Origin: Priapulus caudatus
Lineage: Eukaryota; Priapulida; Priapulimorpha; Priapulimorphida; Priapulidae
Assembly (NCBI RefSeq): GCF_000485595.1
Contig: NW_014577161.1
Coordinates: forward strand, 406,721-434,646
Length of the DNA: 27,926 nucleotides
Direction: 5' to 3'
Part shown: positions 9,801-18,190 of the stretch, in pieces
How the letters are laid out: each line of letters opens with the position of its first letter
Numbering within the stretch: position 1 is the stretch's first letter
Made by a program: the position numbers and the translations under genes
The notes under the pieces: generated by a model
What the model saw: the letters and a program-made list of their open reading frames with translations, nothing else
Database searches by the model: none
Told to the model about the DNA's origin: nothing

Positions 9801-12096
9801 TGTACAAAGACAACAACAGAATGAATCAGTGTAGTGAAATAAGATGGAGGAGTGCAGATAGTCAGTTGTAAACTTGTGCCCCATGTAGACATACTCGTGT
9901 AACGAATGTAGGGGTGCACCGGATCCAACTTTTTAAGTTCCGGCCGGAACCAGAACCGGCCGGAACCAGAACCAGCCAGAACTTGAAAAAAGTTCCGGCG
10001 GAACCACCTGGCCGGAACCGGACCTTAAGCTTAAAGTTAAACTTGACAGTTTTAATTGGCCCAGTATTGCGCAAACTCACTCGGCCTGAACAAAATATTA
10101 TTAGCAGGCACATCACTCAGGCGAGTAGGACAATGTTCATTGTTCTACATGTTCTCATTATGTCTCATGTTCTCATTATGTCACATGTTCTCATGTCTCA
10201 TGTTATCATGTCTCATGTTCTCGTGTTATCATGTCTCATGTTCTCATGTTATCATGTCTCATGTTCTCATTGTCTACATGTTCACATTTTACATTGTTTT
10301 CATTGTTCTCAATGCTACAAAGTTCTAACTACAAGATGGTTGTTAGGTGTATGAATCATCTGCTTACAGTGCATAATTCTGGCATCTTATTCACGAACGA
10401 ATTGTGTGGCAAAACCTGCATGTTGCAGTATCCATGGTTTTAGTCGATTATTTTCAACTAACAAACAGATGCCATTCCTGTGGCTCTAAGAGTATTTTAT
10501 TTTAAAGAAACATCAGTTAGGTTCAGTTCAGTTAGTTAGCCGATGTTCAAGTGGCAAACGTTTTCTGGGCAGAATAGTGTGAAGTTGTTAACACTATATT
10601 GTCAGCAAGTTGACTCTTTTGACGCTCAACTACATTCAGTGACTGATCTTTTGATCTTAATGACGCTTGTAGCAGAAATGAAATTAGGAAAAAGTTCCGG
10701 TTCCGGCCGACTGTTCCTGAAGGGTTCCGGCCGGAACCAGAACTTTGCAAAATTGGGGATCCGGCCGGAACTACCAAGTTCCGGTGCACCCCTAAACGAA
10801 TGCACGATTAAATGAAACCTATCCCCCTGTTCTTCTCCAGTTCTACCTGAATTAATGAGCTCGGGCGATTATACATCCAGCATATATTAACGACTTTTGT
10901 GATAAAAAGTTATTGTAATAACTAAGCAATTTCATTAAAAAAATGGCCTTTATAGTAACCCCCTACTTTTGTAAGTGCCAGCTAATGATCTGTTAATTTC
11001 CATTACAATTACAAAGCGGTGAATTATCACGAAGCCTGTTTGTTATAGCAATTTTTTATTTATTTGCATTTTTTATATAATATTGTATTCGTCATTGTTC
11101 CTCCTATGTGCAGTCCATTACTGCGACTTACGATCATCCACTTCTTGCCCTCTAGTTCGAAGACAGGTGGTTTGATAGGAGCAGCTACGGCCGGCTTGGC
11201 TGCTTCCGTGCTGCGCCCCGCCTTGTAGGGTGTCGGACCAGGCTTGTATGGAGTGGGACCAGCCCTGAGTTCCGTGTTCTTGTGTGTCTGCATGTCGGGT
11301 GACACCTTCTTCAGCCCTAAGTAATAGAACGTCGTCAGTCCCAAGTATTACACAGGGTTCGCACGCCAAAGGTAAAACATTTTTGCATGATTTTTACCAG
11401 GACCTTTCAAGGACATATACGGTCCATTTTCCAGGACCCCGGGATTTATGCCGGAATACAATCTGCGTACCTTCCGAGTTCCGACCAACAATTAGCGAAC
11501 AAAATATTGCCTCAAGAAAGTGTTATTGCACCTCAGACAGTAAACAGCACTATATCTTTTGTATATTAAACTTATTAATATCATTGGTAAAATGTGGACA
11601 CAATTGACATGTGCTCAATGACCTCCCAGTCCTATAAAGACAAATTTTTGAATTTCCATGTTTCTCAAGACCGATACAAACCCTGCAACAGTGTTAATGT
11701 TGAACGATTATACTAGTAATGGCAATGACGCTGACAGTGGGGATAATAACGATAATGTGGATGACAGAGAACTCAATGACAATGTTGACATCATGAGAAT
11801 ACTGCCAGTAGTGATGATACTGATGATGGGTTCAAGCTGCTCTATCTGAAGAATACCCTATCAATTAACAACTAACCTGCAGTGATGCCCAGCCCCTTAT
11901 TGAGGTCGGCAAATAAGGCAGACTTCGCGCTGTCACTAGCATCGGGTGCCGGTGAATCCTGCCACAGAGGTTTCGATGGTGGCGGGGGAGGGGGAGGTGC
12001 ACCAGATGCTGGCGGGGGGAGTGGGGGAGAGGGAGCCCCAGCACCCGGCTTCGGTGCAATGGTTGGCTTCTCTCCTGCAGCTGCCGCATCGACGCC
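6720..12096 (-). CDS. CAP1: Adenylyl cyclase-associated protein (CAP), C-terminal half, six exons
   Basis: CAP (capulet in flies) binds G-actin, helps recycle cofilin-ADP-actin and speeds nucleotide exchange; in yeast it also binds adenylyl cyclase. Six exons on the minus strand join in phase to 279 residues ending at a stop: 12096-11877, 11316-11132, 9799-9676, 8583-8501, 7064-6921 and 6803-6720. All five introns have GT-AG ends; the lengths are 560, 1332, 1092, 1436 and 117. Order of parts: a proline-rich stretch with seven consecutive prolines; a WH2 (verprolin-homology) segment [10 protein letters not shown]...THKN; then the CARP domain from LELEGKKW-type sequence to the end. Near-invariant CAP motifs present are [44 protein letters not shown] and [10 protein letters not shown]. 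The N-terminal helical-folded domain (about 200-250 residues in CAPs) is not in the window, so the gene is partial here. It converges on the coiled-coil gene. Two introns host transposon relics. Confidence 0.95.
6921..7064 (-). CDS. CAP1: CAP exon encoding the core of the CARP beta-domain
   Basis: 144 bases, 48 codons, phase 0 at both ends, between a TTACAG acceptor and a GTAAGA donor. It contains [22 protein letters not shown] and [13 protein letters not shown], which line up residue for residue with animal CAPs. This part forms parallel beta-helix turns of the dimeric actin-binding CARP domain. Confidence 0.95.
7643..7649. repeat. Target-site duplication, left copy (7 bp)
   Basis: TTTATAT directly abuts the left end of the 792-bp fold-back element and is repeated exactly at 8442-8448 next to its right end. 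The flanks are AT-rich, so chance contributes, but exact abutment at both ends favours a true duplication. Confidence 0.65.
7650..8441. mobile_element. 792-bp fold-back (long-TIR) DNA element in CAP intron
   Basis: Two inverted arms of 264 bases (7650-7913 and 8178-8441) flank a 264-base centre (7914-8177). The arms pair gaplessly over their whole length with only a few substitutions, for example within the Gly/Cys-rich GGCGGAGATAT versus GGCGGATATAT section. The ends read CAAGAGCTAATAATA. A 7-bp direct repeat TTTATAT flanks the element. No transposase-like reading frame is present, so it is non-autonomous. The high arm identity indicates recent insertion or gene conversion. The terminal sequence closely resembles that of the 60-bp element at 23813-23872. 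The superfamily is unknown: a 7-bp duplication is reported for some P- and Dada-type elements, but nothing here decides this. Confidence 0.92.
8051..8068. repeat. 18-bp perfect palindrome in the fold-back centre
   Basis: GATGGAGCCGGCTCCATC is its own reverse complement and lies within 15 bases of the centre of the 792-bp element. It could be a protein-binding site or just nucleation for the cruciform. Confidence 0.85.
8442..8448. repeat. Target-site duplication, right copy (7 bp)
   Basis: The second TTTATAT, abutting the right end of the 792-bp fold-back element; see the left copy at 7643-7649. Confidence 0.65.
8501..8583 (-). CDS. CAP1: CAP exon, short CARP-domain exon
   Basis: 83 bases after a GACGCAG acceptor. 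With the single G left by the previous exon it begins GAT (Asp), then reads [19 protein letters not shown] and ends at Gln before the donor GTACAT. Family counterparts read DNCKKLGLVFD. The split codon (phase 1 in, phase 0 out) fits exactly between its neighbours. The exon is too short to stand out as a reading frame; it was found by searching for the missing CARP strand. Confidence 0.94.
8584..9675 (-). other. CAP intron
   Basis: 1092 bases with donor GTAGGTG at 9675 downward and the acceptor ending at 8584. Its first about 115 transcribed bases are the GT-rich alternating tract (9560-9674). The sequence around 8890-8960 has no recognisable coding content. No transposon ends were identified. 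Confidence 0.9.
9560..9672 (-). repeat. CA/CG alternating tract immediately inside CAP intron donor
   Basis: Degenerate (CA)n/(CGCA)n on the plus strand, GT/GCGT on the transcribed sense strand, starting within four bases of the donor site of the exon ending at 9676. Alternating purine-pyrimidine sequence favours Z-DNA. In RNA, UG-rich repeats downstream of donors are bound by CELF or TDP-43-type proteins in other animals; an effect here is inference. Confidence 0.88.
9676..9799 (-). CDS. CAP1: CAP exon, first strands of the CARP domain
   Basis: 124 bases: 41 codons plus one base (phase 0 in, phase 1 out). The acceptor is TTTGTACAG. It encodes [19 protein letters not shown], then YVYNCTNC and [12 protein letters not shown]. 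This matches the CAP family pattern ENQxNVSNLVIxDTELKQVAYIYxC with the Cys conserved. The donor GTAGGTG follows directly. Confidence 0.95.
9901..9908. repeat. Target-site duplication of the hAT-type MITE, left copy
   Basis: AACGAATG directly precedes the element and recurs exactly at 10795-10802. An 8-bp duplication is the hallmark of hAT insertions. Confidence 0.9.
9909..10794. mobile_element. 886-bp non-autonomous hAT-type element (MITE)
   Basis: The terminal inverted repeats are 15 bp perfect (TAGGGGTGCACCGGA and its complement), flanked by an exact 8-bp duplication AACGAATG. Subterminal zones on both sides (9945-10020 and 10695-10785) are packed with TTCCGGCCGGAA-type palindromic motifs, the sort of repeated subterminal sites hAT transposases bind. 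There is no transposase. The interior holds a CATGTTCTCATGTCT-type minisatellite. By family knowledge it would have been mobilised by a hAT transposase encoded elsewhere. Confidence 0.92.
10147..10290 (+). repeat. Minisatellite inside the hAT-type MITE
   Basis: About ten degenerate units of the type CATGTTCTCATTATGTCT or CATGTTATCATGTCT, with units of about 15-18 bases. It makes open frames rich in Met-Ser-His-Val that are not genes. MITEs with internal tandem repeats are known seeds of satellite DNA. Confidence 0.85.
10795..10802. repeat. Target-site duplication of the hAT-type MITE, right copy
   Basis: AACGAATG abuts the right terminal inverted repeat; see 9901-9908. Confidence 0.9.
11132..11316 (-). 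CDS. CAP1: CAP exon, WH2 end, linker and start of CARP domain
   Basis: 185 bases (two bases completing a Gly codon plus 61 codons; phase 1 in, phase 0 out). The acceptor is ACTTAG, the donor GTAAGTC. It encodes [13 protein letters not shown] (end of the WH2 segment, family pattern LKHVxDDMKTHKN), a linker with two copies of GPTPYK, and [10 protein letters not shown], the conserved start of the CARP domain. The duplicated GPTPYK is a local peculiarity. Confidence 0.95.
11317..11876 (-). other. CAP intron
   Basis: 560 bases, donor GTTAGT, acceptor ACTTAG. It contains copy 1 of a dispersed repeat (11351-11475) and otherwise AT-rich sequence without coding content. The Asp/Asn-rich open stretch at 11658-11849 is judged non-coding. 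Confidence 0.88.
11351..11475. repeat. Dispersed repeat with CCAGGACC motifs, copy 1
   Basis: It starts CACAGGGTTCGCACG and contains TTTCAAGGAC and GGTCCATTTTCCAGGACC. A second diverged copy in the same orientation is at 13514-13660. The CACAGGG start followed by fragments of CCAGGAC-rich sequence is reminiscent of DNA-transposon remains seen in many invertebrate genomes, but no matching opposite end is present. It is classed as an unassigned interspersed repeat. Confidence 0.7.
11877..12096 (-). CDS. CAP1: CAP exon, proline-rich region and WH2 start
   Basis: 220 bases: 73 codons plus one base (phase 0 in, phase 1 out). The acceptor is CGTTACAG, the donor GTTAGT. It encodes an Ala/Pro-rich stretch with a seven-proline run (profilin-binding type in CAPs), then [18 protein letters not shown], which matches the family pattern SALFAQINQGxxIT of the WH2 region that binds ADP-actin. 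The upstream exon, which should carry the helical-folded domain, was not found. Confidence 0.94.
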
Positions 12097-13490
12097 CTGT
12101 AACGATTCGCAATGACATGCGTTACACTCATGATTCCCAAACTGGAGAGGCATGTGCAGCAGTTCCATCAGCAAAGGCCATCAGTAAAACAACAATTTTT
12201 GATAACCGATGACTACGAGACTCCGAAATTTTAAGGTCGTCGACGAAAATTATATATGTTAAATTAAGACTATATATATTTATATATTTATACTATGTTC
12301 ATGGGAATATTTTTCAATAATTTTATTATTTAGTTTTTTTTTCAATAGAAGAATGGCAGCATGAGGGTATGAAAACCATTAAAAATTGAGTGTCGTGTGA
12401 AAAGGCTATACAAAATATACTAAAAATATACAATGAAAATGTGTAAATTTTCAAACGAAACATAAAACCAGTACTATTTCTGGACCTTCCATTCACTAAG
12501 TACTGACAAATATACTATCCATACACTGGGAACAAACCAGGTGGTGTACGCTTCGTAGAAAAATCTTTCTCAGTGTACACTATTAAATAATCAAAGGCTA
12601 CTCGGTAGGGGGGCTTGCTTATAATCGATAAATAAATTATTGCTATATCGTTGACACGATTGCTGCATTATCTTCACAATCATTTGCACGGATTGAAATA
12701 TAATGCGCACATGTGCCTTATAACTGACAAATTCGCAAATCACGTTGCTCGTGGAAGCGCGTTTAGCTTTGCGTGGCATATGCCCCTCGCTTCATTAGCC
12801 TTGCCGCAAAGCACTGCAACGGCAACATAAACAGGAAATAAAGTGATCAGCAGAAGTGAAACTAGGTTAGACGCGATGTTAGTACTGGAGTGCGGCCAGT
12901 TCGGCGGCCTTCCAACCCGCGCGGGTGCGATTGACTACAAAGTTTGCCGAGGGAGGCAGGCGCATTTGAGACTTCATTGCGATGCCAACTGTCAGCAGCT
13001 GCCAGTCAGAGTGACGGACAGAGCAGATTGCGTTTGTGTGGGAGAGACAGGGTGTAACGTCGCCGCAGTTCCGCTGCTCCTGTGTGGCCCACACTCTCGT
13101 CATAGCTTGCAATTTCGCTGGTACATAGCCGGATTTTTTTGTTATATCTGTACCTAAATTGATCTCATAAGCTCAACGGATTCACCAACGGGTTCTTTTA
13201 TAGATGTGCAGAATGTAAAACATGATAGAATACACACACATACGGACGCACGTTACAGATTTACTCATATTTCTGGTATTATTGTCACAGTTCTATGGCA
13301 TAACCCTTGTTTACAAGCATTTGACGCTAACCTAATTGGAATGCCGCCAATTTCACGGACAGGCTGTTCTGAAAAACGTAATCCAACGACCAAACAGGAG
13401 GAATTCAGTAAATTCTATGCTAATATAAAAAAATTCTGCCCTCATTACAAGGCATCAAGAAGAAAAACTGACGTAAACAGACGTTGCTAG

Positions 13491-13910
13491 ATGAGTGTGA
13501 ATGTAATAGATAACACAGGGTGTGTGAACACCACAGGGGGGAAAAACATTTTTTCCAGAAATTCTCGAGGACGTTCAAGGTCCATTTTCCAGAACCACGG
13601 GATTAAACCCAAACGCAATCTTCCAGGACCCTGTAAAACGTCATTTAAAAAACTCCCGGACTTCCCCAGTTACGAACCCCCGACGACAGTGCCAGAACTG
13701 GGTGGCCAGAGCAACGCCAGCTTACGGCAAGTCTACGAGCAGACACATCGGATCCAGGGAAGAGAGCTCCTTCCCATTCCTGCCATTCCTACTTACTCTA
13801 CCGACTTCAAGGGGATTCTCTCCGATTACAGAAAAACAGCCGGGGAGGCTGTTAGTGTTAGCCCGCAGGCGGCAGCGCAGGCACGTGTTGACGCTGCGGA
13901 CGATAAGTGA
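13491..13910 (+). other. Unexplained 139-codon open frame, probably not a gene
   Basis: It is open from ATG to TGA on the strand opposite CAP. Its first half is translated dispersed repeat (13514-13660). The second half (QGRELLPIPAIPTYSTDF and following, ending in an Ala-rich tail) is not repeat-like to the eye but matches no family I know. No splice sites or promoter stand out. It could be an exon fragment, or chance openness. Confidence 0.2.
13514..13660. repeat. Dispersed repeat with CCAGGACC motifs, copy 2
   Basis: Same orientation as copy 1 at 11351-11475. It shares the CACAGGGT start, the AAAAACATTTTT stretch, TTCAAGG, TCCATTTTCCAG, CGGGAT and CAATCT in the same order, with small indels. 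Confidence 0.7.
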
Positions 13911-14050
13911 CGAGGTACACAATGAAGGCGAGGATGGTACCTGCAGCATCCTCACAGACAAGCACAACACACACTATATACGGACACTTGTCACGCACAA
14001 AAACACCTGCACGGAATAACACCTGCAATTATCACTGCCAACTTTGTACC

Positions 14051-14094
14051 AGGGGTGAATGATGACTTGAACGAATGTGTCATTATTCACCCCT
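14051..14094. repeat. Strong 16-bp hairpin
   Basis: AGGGGTGAATGATGAC pairs with GTCATTATTCACCCCT (one mismatch) across a 12-base loop. No clear target-site duplication flanks it. It may be a tiny fold-back element or a decayed inverted repeat. Confidence 0.75.
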
Positions 14095-14214
14095 TGTTGT
14101 GTGAACCTCTCCAGCAGCTATCGCGTGCCTTAAATAAGGGAAGGTTAGGTTCTTATACACATATCACGCAAACCCCCGAAACACGTTATGATCTAAGCTT
14201 GGACCTCGCAGTCG

Positions 14215-14327
14215 CCTGCAAGATGTAGAGAGCCCCGCGCCGCGGGGCCCCCGCCCCCCCCGCCGCCGCGCCCCGCCGCCGCCGCCCCGGCGCCCGCCCC
14301 CGCCGCCGCGGCCCCCCTGCAAGATGT
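14215..14327. repeat. G+C-only block between 12-bp direct repeats
   Basis: CCTGCAAGATGT at 14215-14226 is repeated exactly at 14316-14327. Between them is an almost pure C/G run (CCG, CCC and GCC units) with a small hairpin near 14230-14246. Removing one unit of 101 bases would restore ordinary flanking sequence. This is either an insertion with target duplication or an assembly or base-calling artefact; the abrupt composition shift is notable. Confidence 0.8.
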
Positions 14328-14359
14328 TAGGCCTTCCACGCACAGCACAGGGCGTCACA

Positions 14360-14482
14360 TCCACTACCGTCAGCACTGCACACGCAACACGCCACGCACT
14401 TCGTCACCACCCCACGCAACGCACACGCAACATCGCACACGCACCACGCACACGCACACGCACACACACACACCACACTTTC
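14360..14482 (+). repeat. CACGCA/CACA minisatellite
   Basis: Degenerate CACGCA, CACACG and CGCAACA units. A similar sequence follows the second duplicated block at 23540-24010, so CA-rich minisatellite flanks the tandem duplication on both sides. Confidence 0.8.
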
Positions 14483-16199
14483 AACCCAGTATGTGAAGTG
14501 CGCTCAGCGTCCACCCCCCCCCCCTCCCCCCGTCCGCGCCCACCCCACCCAACCCCGGCCGGACGACGCACTGAGTAAAAACTAGCTCTGCTCATTTGGG
14601 CACTTCTATCAGCCTCAGCCATAGCTACTAAGAGCAATTTATGCCCAACTCCGAATTTACGTCCCAATCGGCCTCAAGTCCCTCAAGTCTTACTAGAATC
14701 CGTGAGTACGAAGTCTATCACTCGAATTTTGACAACCATTCCACAGGCATTTCCTTCCTTTTCAACGCTCACCCATTAATCTTCTACTACCTTAAAGCAA
14801 TGCTAACACGAATACTTTTGATCACATGTTTTAGCGCTACGTCCGCCGTCCCGACATTCACACTGACCTCTCACCCCAACATCCCCACCCCAAGCATTGC
14901 TCAGCTATAAAATCGCTACGACCCATGAACAATAATCCATCTAAGGTCCCATTCAAAAAAACAACCTTAACGATCATTATCCAGCTTTCAGTTCCCACCA
15001 CAAATAACCCTAACTGCTCCAATTTTGGCGATACCGTACCATACATTTCCGTTCATGCTAACTCTTCATTCACCAAGCTGACTTGGTTCTTCCGTTCCCT
15101 CCCGTCGCCACCAGCTGAATCCTCGAATTGCCGGCCGGATGGTAATAATTTTTTTTTTAATCCCTTCCTCATTTAGTCGCGCTTATTCATATCGGCTATA
15201 AGTAGTTCTTGCTCGCCTACTAATCCTTGGTTAATGACAGCCAAACGATACCGCCGCGCGCAAAATACTGTCAGACGTTGAAAAACAGGCCGGCGCACTG
15301 CTGGTATCTATCAGGAACCCCCTCTGGAAATCAATAAGTGGCCTATATAAGCAATACATGGTTCCCTTATAATATGATAGGCAGATAAAATCAAATCAAT
15401 CCTGCCTGATAAGCATGTATATATCTTCGTTTCCACTTATACATGAAAGCACGTAGATCACCAAGTTGATATAAAGTCAATACGCTGTTGATCTTGCACA
15501 ATAATATATTCATCATACTTACTGACAAACAGCGCCCACCGAGACCCCAACAACAGCTCCGGTCAGATATAAATCCGCTGAAATCTTCATAACCCAGCCC
15601 AGTTATGTTTTAATTTATCACTTTATTGTCCTTGTTGCATTAGACAACAACGATCTCCGTAGGACCTTTAATAGACAACATTATAGTTACTGTTGCTTCT
15701 TCACCAACAAAAACCTGGTCTTAAGCAAACGATTTTTGCATCTTGCTGGCCTTAGCCACGCAGTCCCGCCTCTCGTTACTATGCCTTTTTTTCTTTGTAT
15801 TATTTCCCCTTTGACATCAAACGAAATTAAGCTAATGCAAAATATACTCAATGCGGTTGGTATAAGCACGTTGCGAGTTGTGAGTGCTATCCCTGCAACC
15901 ACCATCGATATGTCTACATGAAGATTCTCTTTTTCCTGATAGGGTGTGTTTGCTCTTTAGGTGAGTGGACACGCCCGAGTTTGCACAGAAGACTAAACCC
16001 TGTTTTGTTGTAATTGAGGCGTATATATTTTACAACATATCCTGCGACAGAATTGCTGTACCTGCTTCTGCCGGTCTGAGATTGGTTATCAACTATGCGT
16101 CCAACCTGCGTTTGAAAGCTGTTTGCGGCCCTCTTTTGAATCACTGGAAGAATCTTCGACAGCTTGGTCTCACTTTCGGAGCTAGACAGGATCACTCTG

Positions 16200-17275
16200 G
16201 TTAAATGGATTTATTAGGTTAGGATAATAGTTGTTTACGGTGTCAGGCATATACAAAGGAACTTAGTCATTATTTGGGAATATCGCCCGGTTAGGTTAAG
16301 GAGTACAGTGTTATGCGGTTAAGTAATTTGGGTTGATGGTAGGTTACCCAAGAGGTCTAGGCTGGAAGGGCTGATATATGGTTATCGGTTAGAGTTAGTG
16401 GTTATGGTTAGTCTCAGTATGAAACAGTGTCATTCAAAAGGCAATAAATGTGCTATTGCCACTGAAGGGATTGACAAAAAGTGCTAGGTCCTAATGGCTT
16501 ACACTTAGCAGTTTAGAATGTTAGAGTTAGAAAGGAAATGGTTGAGGATTAGTGTGATTTGGGGATAGGGAAAGATGTTAATGTTTAGTGTATTCGGACA
16601 GGGTACATGTTAACGATAGCGATTATGGTTAAGTTCAGGGATATTAGTTAGGGATAGAGAGCAGATATATGGGTTACAGTTCAGGATTCAGGGTCAGGTC
16701 AAAGCCGTTAGTGGCGAAGTAGGTGACAGTGTTAGGTTTCAGGAATTAGGGTACAGTTCAGGTTAAGGGGTCAGGGTTAAGGGGTTCAGGGATCAAGGGC
16801 GAGTGTTAGGTTTCAGTGATTCCCATGTCAGGTTAGGGTTAGGGCAGTGGCTTAGGTTAAAGTCGGTTTAGGAATTAGTGTGAGGTTCAGGATTAGAGTC
16901 AGGAATTCGGTGTTAGTTCAGGGTTAGTGCAGCAGTAATAGTGTGTCAAGAGAGCGCTATAGGGTTCACGAGGTAGGGGTATGTACTCTCAGTATCTAAG
17001 GGTCAGCAAGTTGGAGTTACGTTCAGGGTTTTATGGGTCAGGGTTAAAGTTTCATGGTTAGGGTCAGGGTGTAAGTTCAGGATTAGGTTTCAAGGGTTTA
17101 TGTGGTTCAGGGTAAAGTTCAGGGTTAGGTATAATGTCAGGTTTAGGTTCAGGGTTAAGTTCAGGGTTAGGAATAGGGTCAGGGTTAACGTTCAGAGTTA
17201 TAGGGATATCCGGGCCTCACCGTTAGGTTTTCAGGGGTTAAGTGGTTAGGGTTAATCGGTTCAGGGTTACCAGGC
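16200..17275 (+). repeat. Degenerate telomere-like TTAGGG/TTCAGGG array, copy 1
   Basis: Roughly 1 kb of GGGTTAGGG, TTCAGGG, GTCAGGG and GGATAGGG units with loose spacing. It resembles interstitial or subtelomeric arrays derived from the metazoan telomere repeat TTAGGG but is too degenerate for a functional telomere. It corresponds to 21385-22070 in copy 2. Short outliers lie at 18200-18270 and 19170-19210. Confidence 0.88.
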
Positions 17276-18190
17276 CAAGGCGAATCCTGAACTCTCTTCC
17301 GCCGGTATCCCGCTCATCGCAATTTCCGATGTATTTCAGCCATTTTGCTACGCATACTTGCCTTTTTTATGGAATTCTTGCATTATTGTTTGTGCGAGCA
17401 GCCTCTTGCGATGATGTAATACGGATAACTATACATGTTTACATATTCTACTTTTATTCTCCCGGGCCTGCCCTTTGCACCCCCGCCAAGAAAGCCGTAC
17501 GTTACCCGATTGTTTTATTGATTGTTTAACAACCTATTCAACGGCCAAGATGACTTTTCTAAACCAATTTCCTCCGCACTGCCCCCCTTCCCCGTCCCGT
17601 ACATTCAATCCAATAACTGGCCGCCTCCAGGCACGTATCACACCAGCCCACGCCCCTGTGCTCGGCCGCTTGTGTCGCTCTCCGCCGGGTCTGCTTTTCT
17701 TCCGCGACCTTGTGATAACTCATAACACGTGAGGAATGTCGTGCGTCGCGCAGGAGTCCGCGATCAGCCGCCCTTCACAAATCTGCTAGAACTGTAATTC
17801 ATACAATGTTTGGATTGATATATACGTAAGGATAACCACAATTTGAATTAAAGTTCTAGATCAATTATTTTTACCTCGCCAACATGGGCGATCCAGCTTT
17901 AGTCTTTCAACGTTCGCCCGGCGCCGATATTATTTTCACTCGACATTGGCGAGCAAGGAGTGCCAAAGCTTGCGCGACGGCCCAACCGCTGTTTTAACAC
18001 GCTGCGGGCAGCGTGCAGAATCAGCTAGTGGTGGGTCCCCCCTAGCGCTTAAGCTACGCTTGTGGGCTTCGTCACAGCCCGACACGTGTAATACACGTCC
18101 AAACTTGCTAATAGCAAATTTATCCAAATTGCTTGCAAAAATTTATTATGTATAGCACATTTAAATATGCAAATTTTTTGGCTGGATAAT
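17275..18190. other. Segment present only in duplication copy 1
   Basis: It breaks into the telomere-like array, which resumes at about 18200. The content is mixed, C-rich in 17570-17700. No terminal inverted repeats or direct repeats were recognised, and no protein family is evident. It may be an insertion into copy 1 or a deletion from copy 2. Confidence 0.55.

Larger units (their letters stand above)
9800..11131 (-). other. CAP intron, hosts the hAT-type MITE
   Basis: 1332 bases; donor GTAAGTC at 11131 downward, acceptor ending at 9800. Two thirds is the MITE at 9909-10794. The remainder is AT-rich with no coding content. Confidence 0.9.
12097..14214. other. CAP upstream intron or flank, no recognisable gene
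   Basis: AT-rich from 12200 to 12600, then mixed. It holds the dispersed repeat copy 2 (13514-13660), an unexplained 139-codon open frame (13491-13910, +) and a strong hairpin at 14051-14094. I searched the minus strand here for the CAP N-terminal exons by eye (the HVDWVK and TGLAW type motifs) and did not find them. Confidence 0.6.

Noticed and set aside
11658-11849. Asp/Asn-rich open frame on the plus strand
   Set aside because: It lies inside a CAP intron and consists of low-complexity GATAAT-type sequence.
14164-14376. Gly/Arg-rich open frame on the minus strand
   Set aside because: It is a translation of the G+C-only block.
16200-17275. A genuine chromosome end (functional telomere)
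   Set aside because: Units are too degenerate, the array is internal, and unrelated sequence continues on both sides.
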